A stretch of 64,000 nt of DNA from Acetobacteraceae bacterium. Lineage in GTDB: Bacteria; Pseudomonadota; Alphaproteobacteria; Acetobacterales; Acetobacteraceae. Shown here in pieces: positions 48,566-57,593 of the stretch. The first letter of the stretch is position 1. The number at the start of each line of letters is the position of its first letter. The notes under the pieces were generated by a model. The model ran no database searches. It saw nothing but the letters and a program-made list of their open reading frames with translations, and was not told the DNA's origin. A program made the position numbers and the translations under genes. The DNA is taken from contig CANJLW010000001.1 of NCBI GenBank assembly GCA_947475245.1, forward strand, positions 162,025-226,024, in the 5' to 3' direction.

Positions 48566-49089
48566 CCAACCCTCGGAATTATCCAGACGCGATCAGCAGC
48601 GCGGAGACCGGCAGGACTCTGCGGCGCGGCGTCAAGATGCTGACAATCGACGCGGGCGGTCATCCTTTCACGTACGGCCAGCCCGGATGGTGGGCGTCGC
48701 TCGACGATCCCCAAGACAAAGACGGTCAGTTGACCGACGAGGACAACGTGATCCGGGCCGCTGCCCGGCGGGAGGCAAAGGCCAGCGCGAAACAGGCGGC
48801 GCTGACTCCGCTGGTTATTCGGGCGATTCGTGAGGGCTGCGGGTTATCGCAGCAAAATGCGGCGCGGGTGTTCGGCGGTGGGGCCAAGGCCTTTGAGAAA
48901 TACGAAAGCGGCGAAGTCGTGCCCAGTTCGGCGATGATGCGCCTGTTGTTACTGGCGGCGAAGCATCCGGCGTTGTTTCGGACGGACAGCGGGGAGCCGT
49001 TGGTGAGCGAGGACGATGCCGAGCTGATTCGGGAGACGGTGAGGAAGAGTTCGGTCGAACGGATTTATGAGCACATTTATGGTTCATGA
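48562..49089 (+). CDS. mqsA: MqsA-like antitoxin without zinc cysteines
   Basis: This 175-residue protein has the MqsA helix-turn-helix domain at about 80-137 (LSQQNAARVFGGGAKAFEKYESGEVVPSS in two parts: recognition helix and wing). The N-terminal half follows the MqsA toxin-binding domain around RRGVKMLTI and PGWW. All four zinc-binding cysteines of that domain are replaced, and the only Cys is 93, in the DNA-binding part. Residues equivalent to E. coli Asn97 and Arg101 are Lys109 and Lys113. A C-terminal extension of about 38 residues is not in E. coli MqsA (131 residues). Confidence 0.88.
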   Translation: MTNPRNYPDAISSAETGRTLRRGVKMLTIDAGGHPFTYGQPGWWASLDDPQDKDGQLTDEDNVIRAAARREAKASAKQAALTPLVIRAIREGCGLSQQNAARVFGGGAKAFEKYESGEVVPSSAMMRLLLLAAKHPALFRTDSGEPLVSEDDAELIRETVRKSSVERIYEHIYGS

Positions 49090-49214
49090 TCGGCCCCGGG
49101 CAAGCGCGCCTCAGGATAGTTCCCGGCTGGACCATCCGCCCAATGCCCGCCATTGACACCCCCATTCCACCCTCACACCCTCCTCGCCACCAAGCCAAGC
49201 GGGAGGACAGAACC

Positions 49215-51008
49215 ATGACCGAACACGAAAACAACGACGATAAGCGCCTGCGCTCTCGTCGTTGGTTCGATAACCCGGCCGATCCCGCGCTGACCGCGCT
49301 GTACCTCGAACGCTACATGAACTACGGCATCACCCCGGACGAACTGCGCGGCGGCAAGCCTATCATCGGCATCGCGCAGACCGGCTCCGACCTGTCGCCC
49401 TGCAACCGCCACCATATCGAACTCGCGTCGCGCATCCGCGACGGTATTCGCGATGCCGGCGGCGTGCCGCTGGAATTCCCCATTCACCCCATCCAGGAAA
49501 CCGGCAAGCGCCCCACGGCGGCGCTGGATCGCAACCTCGCCTACCTCTCCTTGGTCGAAGTTCTGCATGGCTACCCGCTCGATGGCGTCGTGCTGACGAC
49601 CGGCTGCGACAAGACCACCCCCGCCTGCCTGATGGGGGCCGCCACCGTGAACATCCCCGCCATCGTGCTGTCCGGCGGTCCGATGCTCGATGGATGGTGG
49701 CAGGGCCGCCTGTCCGGTTCCGGCACCATCGTCTGGGAAGGCCGCAAGCTCTTCGCCGAGGGCAAGATCGACTACGAAGAATTCATGAAAATGGTGTCGT
49801 CCTCCGCGCCGTCCGTCGGCCACTGCAACACCATGGGCACGGCAACCTCGATGAACTCCCTGGCGGAGGCATTGGGCATGTCGCTGCCAGGCTGCGCCGC
49901 CATTCCGGCACCGTATCGGGAGCGTGGCTGGATGGCGTTCGAAACCGGCAAGCGCATCGTCGGCATGGTCAAGGAAAACCTGCGCCCGTCCGACATCATG
50001 ACCAAAAAAGCCTTTGAAAACGCCGTCGTCGCCGCCGCGGCCCTCGGCGCATCCTCCAACTGCCCCATCCACATGGTCGCCATCGCTCGGCATATGGGCG
50101 TGGAACATAATCTCGACGATTGGCAACGCCTGGGGCCGGAGATCCCCCTGCTGGTCGACCTGCAACCCGCCGGTCGCTTCCTGGGCGAACGCTTCCATCG
50201 CGCCGGCGGCGTGCCCGCGGTGATGAAGGAACTGCTCGACGCCGGCAAACTGCACGGCGACGTCATGACCGTCACCGGCAAGACCCTGGCGGAAAACCTG
50301 AACGGCGTCCCGGATGGAGAGCGCGAGGTCATCCGATCCTTCGCGCAACCGATGAAGGAATCCGCCGGCTATGTCGTGATGTCCGGCAATCTGTTCGACA
50401 GCGCGGTGATGAAGATTAGCGTGATCGATCAGGATTTCCGCGCCCGCTTCCTGTCTAATCCCGACCGTCCGAACGTGTTCGAGGGGCGCGCGATCGTATT
50501 CGAAGGGCCGGAAGACTATCACGCCCGTATCGAGGACCCGGCGCTGGAGATCGAGGAACAATCGGTCCTGATCATTCGCAACTGCGGCCCCGTCGGCTAC
50601 CCCGGCAGCGCGGAAGTGGTGAACATGCAGCCCCCGGCGTCGTTGATGAAAAAGGGCGTGATGACGTTGCCGACCATGGGCGACGGGCGCCAGTCCGGCA
50701 CCTCCGGCTCTCCGTCGATCCTGAACGTCTCGCCGGAAGCCGCCGTCGGCGGTGGCCTGGCCCTGCTGAAAACCGGCGATCGCATCCGCATCGACCTGAA
50801 TACGCGCAAGGTCGATGTCGTTCTTCCGCCGGGCGAACTGGATGCGCGCCGCGCGGGTTGGGTCGCGCCGAAGCTGGTCAGCCAGACCCCGTGGGAGGAA
50901 ATCTACCGCTCGATGGTCGGCCAGATGGGCACGGGCGCCTGCCTGGAACCGGCGACATTGTATCTGAACGTTATCGAGACGCTGGGGGAAAGCCGCAACA
51001 ACCACTGA
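49215..51008 (+). CDS. IlvD/Edd-family sugar-acid dehydratase (pentonate type)
   Basis: This 597-residue iron-sulfur dehydratase removes water from a polyhydroxy acid to a 2-keto-3-deoxy acid. The cluster cysteines are in LSPCNRHH, TTGCDKTTPACLMG and GHCNTMGTATSMNSLAE. A Ser in DGRQSGT lies where the family's base sits. The opening SRRWFDNP is typical of arabinonate/xylonate dehydratases rather than branched-chain IlvD. The ATG at 49215 follows GGAGG; the longer frame to 49086 is rejected. The precise sugar acid is not known. Confidence 0.88.
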   Translation: MTEHENNDDKRLRSRRWFDNPADPALTALYLERYMNYGITPDELRGGKPIIGIAQTGSDLSPCNRHHIELASRIRDGIRDAGGVPLEFPIHPIQETGKRPTAALDRNLAYLSLVEVLHGYPLDGVVLTTGCDKTTPACLMGAATVNIPAIVLSGGPMLDGWWQGRLSGSGTIVWEGRKLFAEGKIDYEEFMKMVSSSAPSVGHCNTMGTATSMNSLAEALGMSLPGCAAIPAPYRERGWMAFETGKRIVGMVKENLRPSDIMTKKAFENAVVAAAALGASSNCPIHMVAIARHMGVEHNLDDWQRLGPEIPLLVDLQPAGRFLGERFHRAGGVPAVMKELLDAGKLHGDVMTVTGKTLAENLNGVPDGEREVIRSFAQPMKESAGYVVMSGNLFDSAVMKISVIDQDFRARFLSNPDRPNVFEGRAIVFEGPEDYHARIEDPALEIEEQSVLIIRNCGPVGYPGSAEVVNMQPPASLMKKGVMTLPTMGDGRQSGTSGSPSILNVSPEAAVGGGLALLKTGDRIRIDLNTRKVDVVLPPGELDARRAGWVAPKLVSQTPWEEIYRSMVGQMGTGACLEPATLYLNVIETLGESRNNH

Positions 51009-51103
51009 CGGTAGTGTGCCGATCTGTGCGATTGCGCACATACTACCCGGTCGCGATGCTCAATAGTGCCGGGACTGGGATCAAGAACACCCTCTGGTCC
51101 TGA

Positions 51104-51148
51104 GGCACGGTGCTCGGCTTATGCCCCCCCTAAGCCGAGCACTGTGTC
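51104..51148. terminator. Long hairpin between convergent genes (first of two)
   Basis: GTGCTCGGCTTA (51110-51121) pairs perfectly with TAAGCCGAGCAC (51131-51142) over a 9-base C-rich loop. Outer bases extend the stem with wobble pairs. There is no long T-run. Its position between convergent stops suits a two-way terminator. Confidence 0.65.
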
Positions 51149-51163
51149 CTCGGAGGAGCGGTG

Positions 51164-51187
51164 TCCGGCCCCCCGAGGGGGGCCGGA
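51164..51187. terminator. GC-rich hairpin between convergent genes (second of two)
   Basis: TCCGGCCCCCC and GGGGGGCCGGA are perfect 11-base complements separated by GA. It ends 10 bases from the amidohydrolase stop and could stop transcription in either direction. Confidence 0.65.
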
Positions 51188-51196
51188 TCGTCGCGA

Positions 51197-52345
51197 TCAG
51201 CCGTTAAGGCCGTAGAACTCGATCGCGTTGTCGCAGGTGATCTTCTGGATGTCGGAGGCGGTCAGGCCCTCGAACTGTTCATCGATATACTTGGTGGATT
51301 CAGGCCAGATCCCGTCGGTGTGCGGGAAGTCGGACCCCCACATCAGCGTGTCGACAGTCATCAGGTTGTTCGTGCCGATCAGCTTCGGGCCAATGACGTC
51401 GTACTGGAACGTCGCCTTGCACTGGCGCTGCCAGTACTCGGAGGGCTTCAGCTTCATCAGGTCGCGGAACCGGTCTTCGAACTCGAAATCCATCCGATCC
51501 AGCGCGTACGGGATCCAACCGATGCCGCTTTCGCCGAACGAGACCTTAAGGTTCGGATAGCGCTCGAACACGCCGGCACCCATCATGGCGGCCAGGATGT
51601 GGATCAGGCCCATCTGGAACGCCGAGACCCCGGTAAACATCGCGGCGCGACGGACCTGGACGGAGTCCACTTCCTTGGCGCGCGGCGCGGTCGTCGGGAA
51701 GGTGTGGAAGTGCAGCGGAAGCTGCACGTCCGAAACGGCCTTCCACATCGGTTCCCAACACGGATGCCACATCGGTTCCATGTCCCAGGAGCAGGACAAC
51801 TCCAGACCCTTCAGGCCCATGCGCGCGCAGCGATAGACTTCGTCGACCGCGGCTTCGATGTCGCCGTAGGGAATGCAGCCGAGACCGATCTGACGATCGG
51901 GGTAGTGGCTGCAGAACTCCTTGAGCCAGTTATTGTAGATGAACAGCATGTGGTTCGCGGCTTCGACGTCCTGCATCTTGGACGCGCCACCGAGAATGCC
52001 GAAGATGACCTCGGCGTCGACGCCGTCGCGGTCCATGTCCTTGATGCGCAGATGCGGGTCGCTGACGCGCTGGATGCCCTGCTTGCCGTCGGCGAACAGG
52101 CCGGTTTCGGCCATGAGGTCGACGCGCTTGTTCTGACCGGGGACCAGCTTGGCACCGCCCGGGCCGACACCGTTCAAAAGGCCGAAATTCGCGCCGGATT
52201 TGGTCACCCACATCGGCCCGTCGGGACCGTCGGTGACGTAAGGCATACGTTCCTTAAGGCCCTGGGAGGCTTCCGACGTGAACAGAGTCGGCGGCATCCA
52301 GGGCATATCGAGATGGCAGTCAGCAGAAATCCGATTATATTTCAT
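51197..52345 (-). CDS. Amidohydrolase 2-family protein (ACMSD-like)
   Basis: This 382-residue TIM-barrel metal hydrolase or decarboxylase has the start at 52345 (MKYNRISADCHLDMPW). Metal-site landmarks are DCHLD at the N-terminus, LPLHFHTFP in the middle and GSDFPHTDGIWP near the end, as in ACMSD and related decarboxylases. The family includes enzymes of aromatic breakdown. It is convergent with the dehydratase and divergent from the TauE-type permease. The substrate is unknown. Confidence 0.88.
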   Translation of the reverse strand: MKYNRISADCHLDMPWMPPTLFTSEASQGLKERMPYVTDGPDGPMWVTKSGANFGLLNGVGPGGAKLVPGQNKRVDLMAETGLFADGKQGIQRVSDPHLRIKDMDRDGVDAEVIFGILGGASKMQDVEAANHMLFIYNNWLKEFCSHYPDRQIGLGCIPYGDIEAAVDEVYRCARMGLKGLELSCSWDMEPMWHPCWEPMWKAVSDVQLPLHFHTFPTTAPRAKEVDSVQVRRAAMFTGVSAFQMGLIHILAAMMGAGVFERYPNLKVSFGESGIGWIPYALDRMDFEFEDRFRDLMKLKPSEYWQRQCKATFQYDVIGPKLIGTNNLMTVDTLMWGSDFPHTDGIWPESTKYIDEQFEGLTASDIQKITCDNAIEFYGLNG

Positions 52346-52556
52346 GGCGTTATCCCTCTCTTCGCGACGCGGTCGCGTGGCCGTCATATAGCCGATAAAG
52401 TCTAGGCCCGGTTTGCGCGGGTTCCAAGAGGCGAGAGTGACGGCATCCGATCCGGGTGTGAAATGGATAGCCCGAACGCGCCTCTGTCGGGTGGCCACGG
52501 GCGATCTTCACGTGCATTGATCGCTCGGCCCGGGACTGTCTCGGGCGGAGCGTGCG

Positions 52557-53318
52557 ATGTTCGACAGTCTTGTAGGCGATGCGACTTCCTTGCTGGACGG
52601 CCGGTTCCCCTGGGCGGCCGGTTTCGCCGCGTTGGCCGGTTTCGTGCGTGGGTTTTCCGGCTTCGGCGCCGCGCTGATCTTCATTCCGTTGGCCAATATT
52701 CCCTACGATCCCGCGACTGCGATCATTGCGCTCTGGGTCATCGATGCCGTGGCCTCCGCCCCGCTGCTGCCGCCGCATTTACGCCGAGCGGCGTGGCGAG
52801 AGGTGGTGCCGCTGCTGGTGGGAAGCGCGGTCGCGATGCCGTTCGGTGTTTGGATCCTGTCGCATACCGATCCCTACGAGTTGCGGCTGGGGGTGTGCGG
52901 TATGGTCTTGATCTCTACCCTGTGCCTGGCGAGCGGTTGGCGTTACCGGCAGGCACCGACGTTACCGGTAACGCTGAGCGTTGGCGGCGTGGCGGGGTTT
53001 ACCAGCGGGGCGGTGGGGATCGGCGGGCCTCCGCTGGTGCTGTTTTGGCTGGCGGGGCAGGCGAACGCGGTGCAGGCCCGTTCGAACATCTTCGCCTACT
53101 TCGCCCTGACGACGTTTACGGCGATCGGCCCTTATATCTGGCAGGACCTGTTCACGGCGCGGCGGTTGGTGCTGGGGGCGGCGCTGACGCCGGTGTACGC
53201 GCTGACGATGACGTTAGGGGATCGATTGTTTCGACGCACCGGAGAAACCGCGTTTCGCCAGGTTGCGTTCTGGCTTTGCGCCGCCGCCGCGATATTGGGT
53301 CTGCCGATGTGGCGCTGA
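52557..53318 (+). CDS. TauE/SafE (TSUP) family permease
   Basis: This 253-residue inner-membrane protein has about eight hydrophobic spans. The paired family motifs are GFVRGFSGFGAALIFIPL near the N-terminus (RGFxGFGxxL) and SGAVGIGGPPLVLFW at mid-length (SGxxGIGGPP). TSUP members export or import sulfite, sulfonates and small organic acids. It lies 67 bases upstream of the alcohol dehydrogenase gene on the same strand. The cargo is not known. Confidence 0.92.
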   Translation: MFDSLVGDATSLLDGRFPWAAGFAALAGFVRGFSGFGAALIFIPLANIPYDPATAIIALWVIDAVASAPLLPPHLRRAAWREVVPLLVGSAVAMPFGVWILSHTDPYELRLGVCGMVLISTLCLASGWRYRQAPTLPVTLSVGGVAGFTSGAVGIGGPPLVLFWLAGQANAVQARSNIFAYFALTTFTAIGPYIWQDLFTARRLVLGAALTPVYALTMTLGDRLFRRTGETAFRQVAFWLCAAAAILGLPMWR

Positions 53319-53385
53319 GCGCGCCGGTTTTGCTCTGTCGAAGCGCGGGTTTATGCTGTCTGGAAACGAGAGGGGACGACGTCGC

Positions 53386-54417
53386 ATGCTAACCTTGCGC
53401 AAAACGAAACCAGGCTTCGGGCTCGATCTGCTGGACGGTGCCGACGCCGCGCCGCCCACGGCCGGAGAGGTCACGGTGCGGGTCGAGAATGCCGGTATCT
53501 GCGGCTCCGACGTGCACGCGTACGAATGGACGGACGGCTATGGGTTCATGACGCCGCACATGCCGATCGTCATGGGGCATGAGTTCGCCGGCCGGATCGA
53601 GGCTGTCGGCCCAGGGGCCGAGGTCGCGGTCGGCACCCGGGTCACGATCATGCCGGGGGTCACCTGCGGGGTGTGCATCAATTGCGCGCGCGGCGATCGG
53701 CGCAATTGCCTGAAGCGTGGATCGATCGGATTGACGCGCCATGGCGGCTTCCAGCGCTACGTCACCATTCCCGCGGAAAATTGTCTGCCGCTTCCGGCCT
53801 CTGTCGATACCGAACTCGGTGCGTTGACGGAACCGCTTGGCGTCGGATGCGAAGCGGTCCTGACCGGAGAGGTCGGGCTCGGCGACACGGTGTTGGTGAT
53901 GGGGCCAGGGACGATCGGCCAGGCGATCGCGTTGTTCGCGCGCGCGGCGGGCGCGGGGCGGGTGTTGATCGCGGGCAAGGCGGACGGGCCGCGCTTCGAC
54001 GTGCTGCGCGCGCTGGGTTTCAACGATATCCTGGATGTGGCCGAAGCGCCGTTGGCCGACCTGGTGTCGGCCGCGAATGACGGCCGCAAGGTCGATGTGG
54101 TGATCGAGGCGACAGGCTATCCGCCAAGCGTGGTGGATGGGTTGGGCGTGCTGAAAAGCGGCGGGGTGTTCGTGGTGGCGGGCATTCATCCCGGACCCGT
54201 CTCACTCCCGCTGACCGATTTCGTGCGGGCGCGCCATCAGTTGCGCGCGACGCATGGCTGCGCGCGCCCGACCTGGGATCGCGTGTTGTCGCTGCTTGGA
54301 CGCGATCCGGAGGCGTTTCGGCCGATGATCACGCACCGTTTGCCGTTGGAGCGTGGGATCGACGGGTTTGAACTGTCGCGGCAGCGGGCGGCTTCCAAGG
54401 TGATGTTGCAGCCTTAG
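53386..54417 (+). CDS. Zinc-dependent alcohol dehydrogenase (sorbitol/threonine dehydrogenase-like)
   Basis: This 343-residue medium-chain dehydrogenase has the catalytic zinc ligands in GICGSDVHAYEW and MGHEFAG. The structural zinc cysteines are in CGVCINCARGDRRNC (four Cys), and the NAD loop is VMGPGTIGQAIALFARAAG. It resembles polyol and L-threonine dehydrogenases. The ATG at 53386 gives the normal start (LTLRKTKPG); the longer frame is rejected. With the nearby sugar-acid dehydratase it may belong to sugar or polyol breakdown. Confidence 0.92.
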   Translation: MLTLRKTKPGFGLDLLDGADAAPPTAGEVTVRVENAGICGSDVHAYEWTDGYGFMTPHMPIVMGHEFAGRIEAVGPGAEVAVGTRVTIMPGVTCGVCINCARGDRRNCLKRGSIGLTRHGGFQRYVTIPAENCLPLPASVDTELGALTEPLGVGCEAVLTGEVGLGDTVLVMGPGTIGQAIALFARAAGAGRVLIAGKADGPRFDVLRALGFNDILDVAEAPLADLVSAANDGRKVDVVIEATGYPPSVVDGLGVLKSGGVFVVAGIHPGPVSLPLTDFVRARHQLRATHGCARPTWDRVLSLLGRDPEAFRPMITHRLPLERGIDGFELSRQRAASKVMLQP

Positions 54418-54437
54418 AAGCCGCCGCGTCGCGGTTA

Positions 54438-55292
54438 TCAGGCGGTCTGACGGATAAGCGCGGCCCAGCGATCGAGGATCGGCAGGGCCACGTCTTCCTT
54501 CGCGGCCGGCAGGCTGATCGAGACTCGGGCGATGCCCAGATCGCGATAGCGTTTCAGTGTGTCGACATCCTCGGGCGCGGAGAAGATCGATATCGGGCAG
54601 GATTCCGGCGCGCGGTCGGCTTCCTTCAGCATCGCGTGGAATTTCGGCACATAGTCGAAAACGTCGCCATACTGTCCGGGACGGCCGGCCAGCGGGATCC
54701 AACCTTCGCCGTAGCGCACCGCGCGCCGAGCGCCATAGGGGAAAGCACCGCCGACGATGACCGGCGGATGCGGGCGCTGGACAGGCTTGGGCCAGGTCAT
54801 CATCGGGCCGAAATTGACGAACTCCCCGCTGTATTCCGGCTTCGATTTGGTCCAGATCAGCTTCATCGCCTCGATCCGTTCGCGAACCAGCTTGGCTCGG
54901 CTGGCGAAGACGGTGCCGTGATCCTCCATTTCCTCGGCGTTCCAGCCCACGCCGACGCCGAACAGGAAGCGCCCGCCGGAGATCTGGTCGATGGAGGCGA
55001 CGAGTTTCGCCGTCTGGATGGGGTCGCGCTGATTGACCAGGCAAACGCCGGTGCCGATGTTCAGCTTGGTGGTGGCCATGGCCGCGGCCGTCAGGGTCAC
55101 GAAGGGGTCCATCACATCGTAGTATTGCTTGGGCAGTTCGCCGCCACCGGGCCAGGGGGAGCGGCGGGAAACCGGGATGTGGGAGTGTTCGGGCGCCCAG
55201 ATGGACTCGAAGCCACGCTCCTCCAGCGCCTTGGCCAGGGCGGCCGGGGTCATCGAATAGTCGGTGAAGAACATGGACGCGCCGAAATGCAT
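54438..55292 (-). CDS. LLM-class oxidoreductase, F420-dependent type
   Basis: This 284-residue luciferase-fold protein has MHFGASMFFTDYSM, ALEERGFESIWAPEHSHIP, GTGVCLVNQRDPIQTAK and GVGVGWNAEEMEDHG. These fit the group annotated as probable F420-dependent (TIGR03619-like). Whether this organism makes F420 is not shown here; FMN is the alternative. It is convergent with the dehydrogenase and lies 24 bases downstream of fcl on the same strand. Confidence 0.88.
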   Translation of the reverse strand: MHFGASMFFTDYSMTPAALAKALEERGFESIWAPEHSHIPVSRRSPWPGGGELPKQYYDVMDPFVTLTAAAMATTKLNIGTGVCLVNQRDPIQTAKLVASIDQISGGRFLFGVGVGWNAEEMEDHGTVFASRAKLVRERIEAMKLIWTKSKPEYSGEFVNFGPMMTWPKPVQRPHPPVIVGGAFPYGARRAVRYGEGWIPLAGRPGQYGDVFDYVPKFHAMLKEADRAPESCPISIFSAPEDVDTLKRYRDLGIARVSISLPAAKEDVALPILDRWAALIRQTA

Positions 55293-55316
55293 GGAAATCT
55301 CCCTTTTATTGATTGA

Positions 55317-56285
55317 TCAGGTCGCGGTGGCGAACTCTCCCGCATTCCAGCGGGTCTGGAAATCGTGATAGGCGCCGACGAAGCCGTCACGCAGCGGAAT
55401 GCGCGCTTTCCAACCAAGCGCGGACATGCGGCTGTCGTCCAGCAGCTTGCGCGGTGTGCCGTCGGGTTTGGTGCGATCGAAGACGAACTCGCCACGCCAA
55501 CCCACGACACCGGCGATCAGGTGGGCAAGCTCTTCGATGGTGACTTCCTGGCCGCTGCCGATGTTGATCGGATCGGGATCCACCCAGGATTTCATCAGGA
55601 AGACGCAGGCCTGGGCAAGGTCGTCGACGTGCAGGAATTCCCGGCGCGGCGTGCCCGTGCCCCAGATGGTCACCTGTTTGGCGTTCTCGACCCGGGCCTG
55701 ATGAAACCGGCGCAGCAAGGCAGCCGCGACGTGGCTGTTTTGCGGATCATACGAGTCGTTCGGTCCATAAAGATTGGTCGGCATGACCGAGATCAGGTTC
55801 ATCCCGTATTGCCGCCGATAGGCCTGGGCGAGCTTGATGCCGGCGATCTTGGCGATGGCGTACCACTGGTTGGTTTCTTCCAGCGGGCCGGTCAGCAGGC
55901 AGTCCTCCGGCATCGGCTGGGGGGCGAACTTCGGGTAGATGCACGACGATCCCAGCATCATGGTCTTTTCCACACCGGCGAGGCGGGCGGCTTCCACGAC
56001 GTTGGTCTGGATTTGCAGGTTGTCGTACAGGAACTGGCCCGGATACGTATCGTTCGCCAGGATGCCGCCGACGCGCGCGGCGGCCAGGAAGATGAACTCC
56101 GGCTTGTGGCGCATCACCCAGGCCTCGGTCTCCGCCTGTCGGCGCAGGTCGAGTTCCTTGCTGGTGACGGTCAGGATTTCGCAGCCTTCGCCGGCGAGCG
56201 CGCGCAGTAATCCGGCCCCGACCATGCCGCGGTGTCCGGCGACCCAGACGCGTCGACCGGCCAATGAGATCGATTGTTCGGCCAT
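55317..56285 (-). CDS. fcl: GDP-L-fucose synthase
   Basis: This epimerase-reductase converts GDP-4-keto-6-deoxymannose to GDP-L-fucose. The start at 56285 gives 322 residues. It has the Rossmann loop VAGHRGMVGAGLLRAL, the Ser in LGSSCIYP, the YxxxK pair in WYAIAKIAG, and PTNLYGPND, all standard. It is 13 bases behind gmd, forming the two-enzyme GDP-fucose route for surface polysaccharide. The upstream frame to 56483 is gmd in another frame. Confidence 0.96.
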   Translation of the reverse strand: MAEQSISLAGRRVWVAGHRGMVGAGLLRALAGEGCEILTVTSKELDLRRQAETEAWVMRHKPEFIFLAAARVGGILANDTYPGQFLYDNLQIQTNVVEAARLAGVEKTMMLGSSCIYPKFAPQPMPEDCLLTGPLEETNQWYAIAKIAGIKLAQAYRRQYGMNLISVMPTNLYGPNDSYDPQNSHVAAALLRRFHQARVENAKQVTIWGTGTPRREFLHVDDLAQACVFLMKSWVDPDPINIGSGQEVTIEELAHLIAGVVGWRGEFVFDRTKPDGTPRKLLDDSRMSALGWKARIPLRDGFVGAYHDFQTRWNAGEFATAT

Positions 56286-56298
56286 CCGTTGTCTTTCC

Positions 56299-57369
56299 TT
56301 AATCCGCCGCACCGCGGCGCGCATAATCGGGGGACTCGAGCCGAGCGATGTCGCTTTGGACCATCTGGGTGACGAGTTCGGCGAAGGTGATGGTGGGTTG
56401 CCAACCCAGCTGGGTGCGTGCCTTGGTGGCGTCGCCCAGCAGCGTGTTGACCTCGGTCGGACGGAAGTAGCGCGGATCGACACGGATCAGCACGGCGTTG
56501 GTTGCGGCATCGACGCCGACTTCTTCGACGCCATCGCCGCGCCAGACAATGCGGCGACCGACCCGATCGAAAGCGCATTCGACGAATTCGCGCACCGAAT
56601 GTTCTTCGCCGGTGGCGAGCACGAAATCGTCGGGCTTGTCGTGTTGCAGGATGCGCCACATGCCTTCGACATAGTCGCGGGCGTGGCCCCAGTCGCGTTT
56701 GGAATCGAGGTTCCCCAGGAACAGTTCCGATTGCAGGCCCATGCTGATGGCGGCGACGGCGCGGGTGATCTTACGGGTGACGAAGGTTTCCCCGCGGATC
56801 GGGCTTTCGTGATTGAACAGAATGCCGTTGCTGGCGAAGATGTTATAGGCTTCGCGGTAGTTTACGGTGATCCAGTAGCCATACAGTTTCGCGACCGCGT
56901 ACGGGCTGCGGGGGTAGAACGGCGTGGTTTCGCGCTGCGGCACTTCCTGCACCAGGCCGTACAACTCCGACGTCGATGCCTGGTAGAATTTGGTTTTGCC
57001 TTCCATGCCCAGGATGCGGATCGCCTCCAACAGGCGCAACGGCCCGATTGCGTCGGCGTTCGCGGTGTATTCCGGGGTTTCGAAGCTGACCTGCACGTGG
57101 CTTTGTGCCGCCAGATTATAGACTTCGTCCGGGGCGATCTGCTGCAGCAGGCGGATCAGGTTGGTGGAGTCCGTCATGTCGCCGTAATGCAGCCGCAGCT
57201 TCGGCGATCCCTTATGCGGGTCCTGATACAGGTGATCGATCCGCTCGGTATTGAACGACGATGACCGACGCTTAAGGCCGTGCACGGCATAACCCTTGGC
57301 AATCAGAAGTTCGGCGAGGTAGGCGCCGTCCTGGCCGGTTGTGCCCGTGATCAAGGCGGTCTTTGTCAT
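56299..57369 (-). CDS. gmd: GDP-mannose 4,6-dehydratase
   Basis: Gmd makes GDP-4-keto-6-deoxymannose from GDP-mannose. The 356-residue protein has the NADP loop [30 protein letters not shown], the active Ser/Glu in STSELYG, and the Tyr/Lys in [14 protein letters not shown]. The start at 57369 (MTKTALITG) is clear; a longer frame is not supported. No glycosyltransferase or export gene is adjacent. Confidence 0.97.
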   Translation of the reverse strand: MTKTALITGTTGQDGAYLAELLIAKGYAVHGLKRRSSSFNTERIDHLYQDPHKGSPKLRLHYGDMTDSTNLIRLLQQIAPDEVYNLAAQSHVQVSFETPEYTANADAIGPLRLLEAIRILGMEGKTKFYQASTSELYGLVQEVPQRETTPFYPRSPYAVAKLYGYWITVNYREAYNIFASNGILFNHESPIRGETFVTRKITRAVAAISMGLQSELFLGNLDSKRDWGHARDYVEGMWRILQHDKPDDFVLATGEEHSVREFVECAFDRVGRRIVWRGDGVEEVGVDAATNAVLIRVDPRYFRPTEVNTLLGDATKARTQLGWQPTITFAELVTQMVQSDIARLESPDYARRGAAD

Positions 57370-57593
57370 TGATGGCCCTTCGTTGCGGTTCGGCGCGTGG
57401 GCGTCGTGACGGCCCTGCATCCAGTTTACGGCTTTGGTGACGCGGAACCAAGATGCGATGCGCGGCCGGGGAATGTTCGGCGGGCATGGCCGGACGCGGC
57501 CCATTAAGAGGAGCCGCATGTAAGGCAGCATAGCAGAACGCGGCGCAAGGTCCTAAACTCCCGCCAAATCGCAAATCCGGAGGGAACCCTGAC

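Noticed and set aside
49173-51041. Long minus-strand frame opposite the sugar-acid dehydratase
   Set aside because: Antisense to an enzyme with intact cluster cysteines; no motif of its own.
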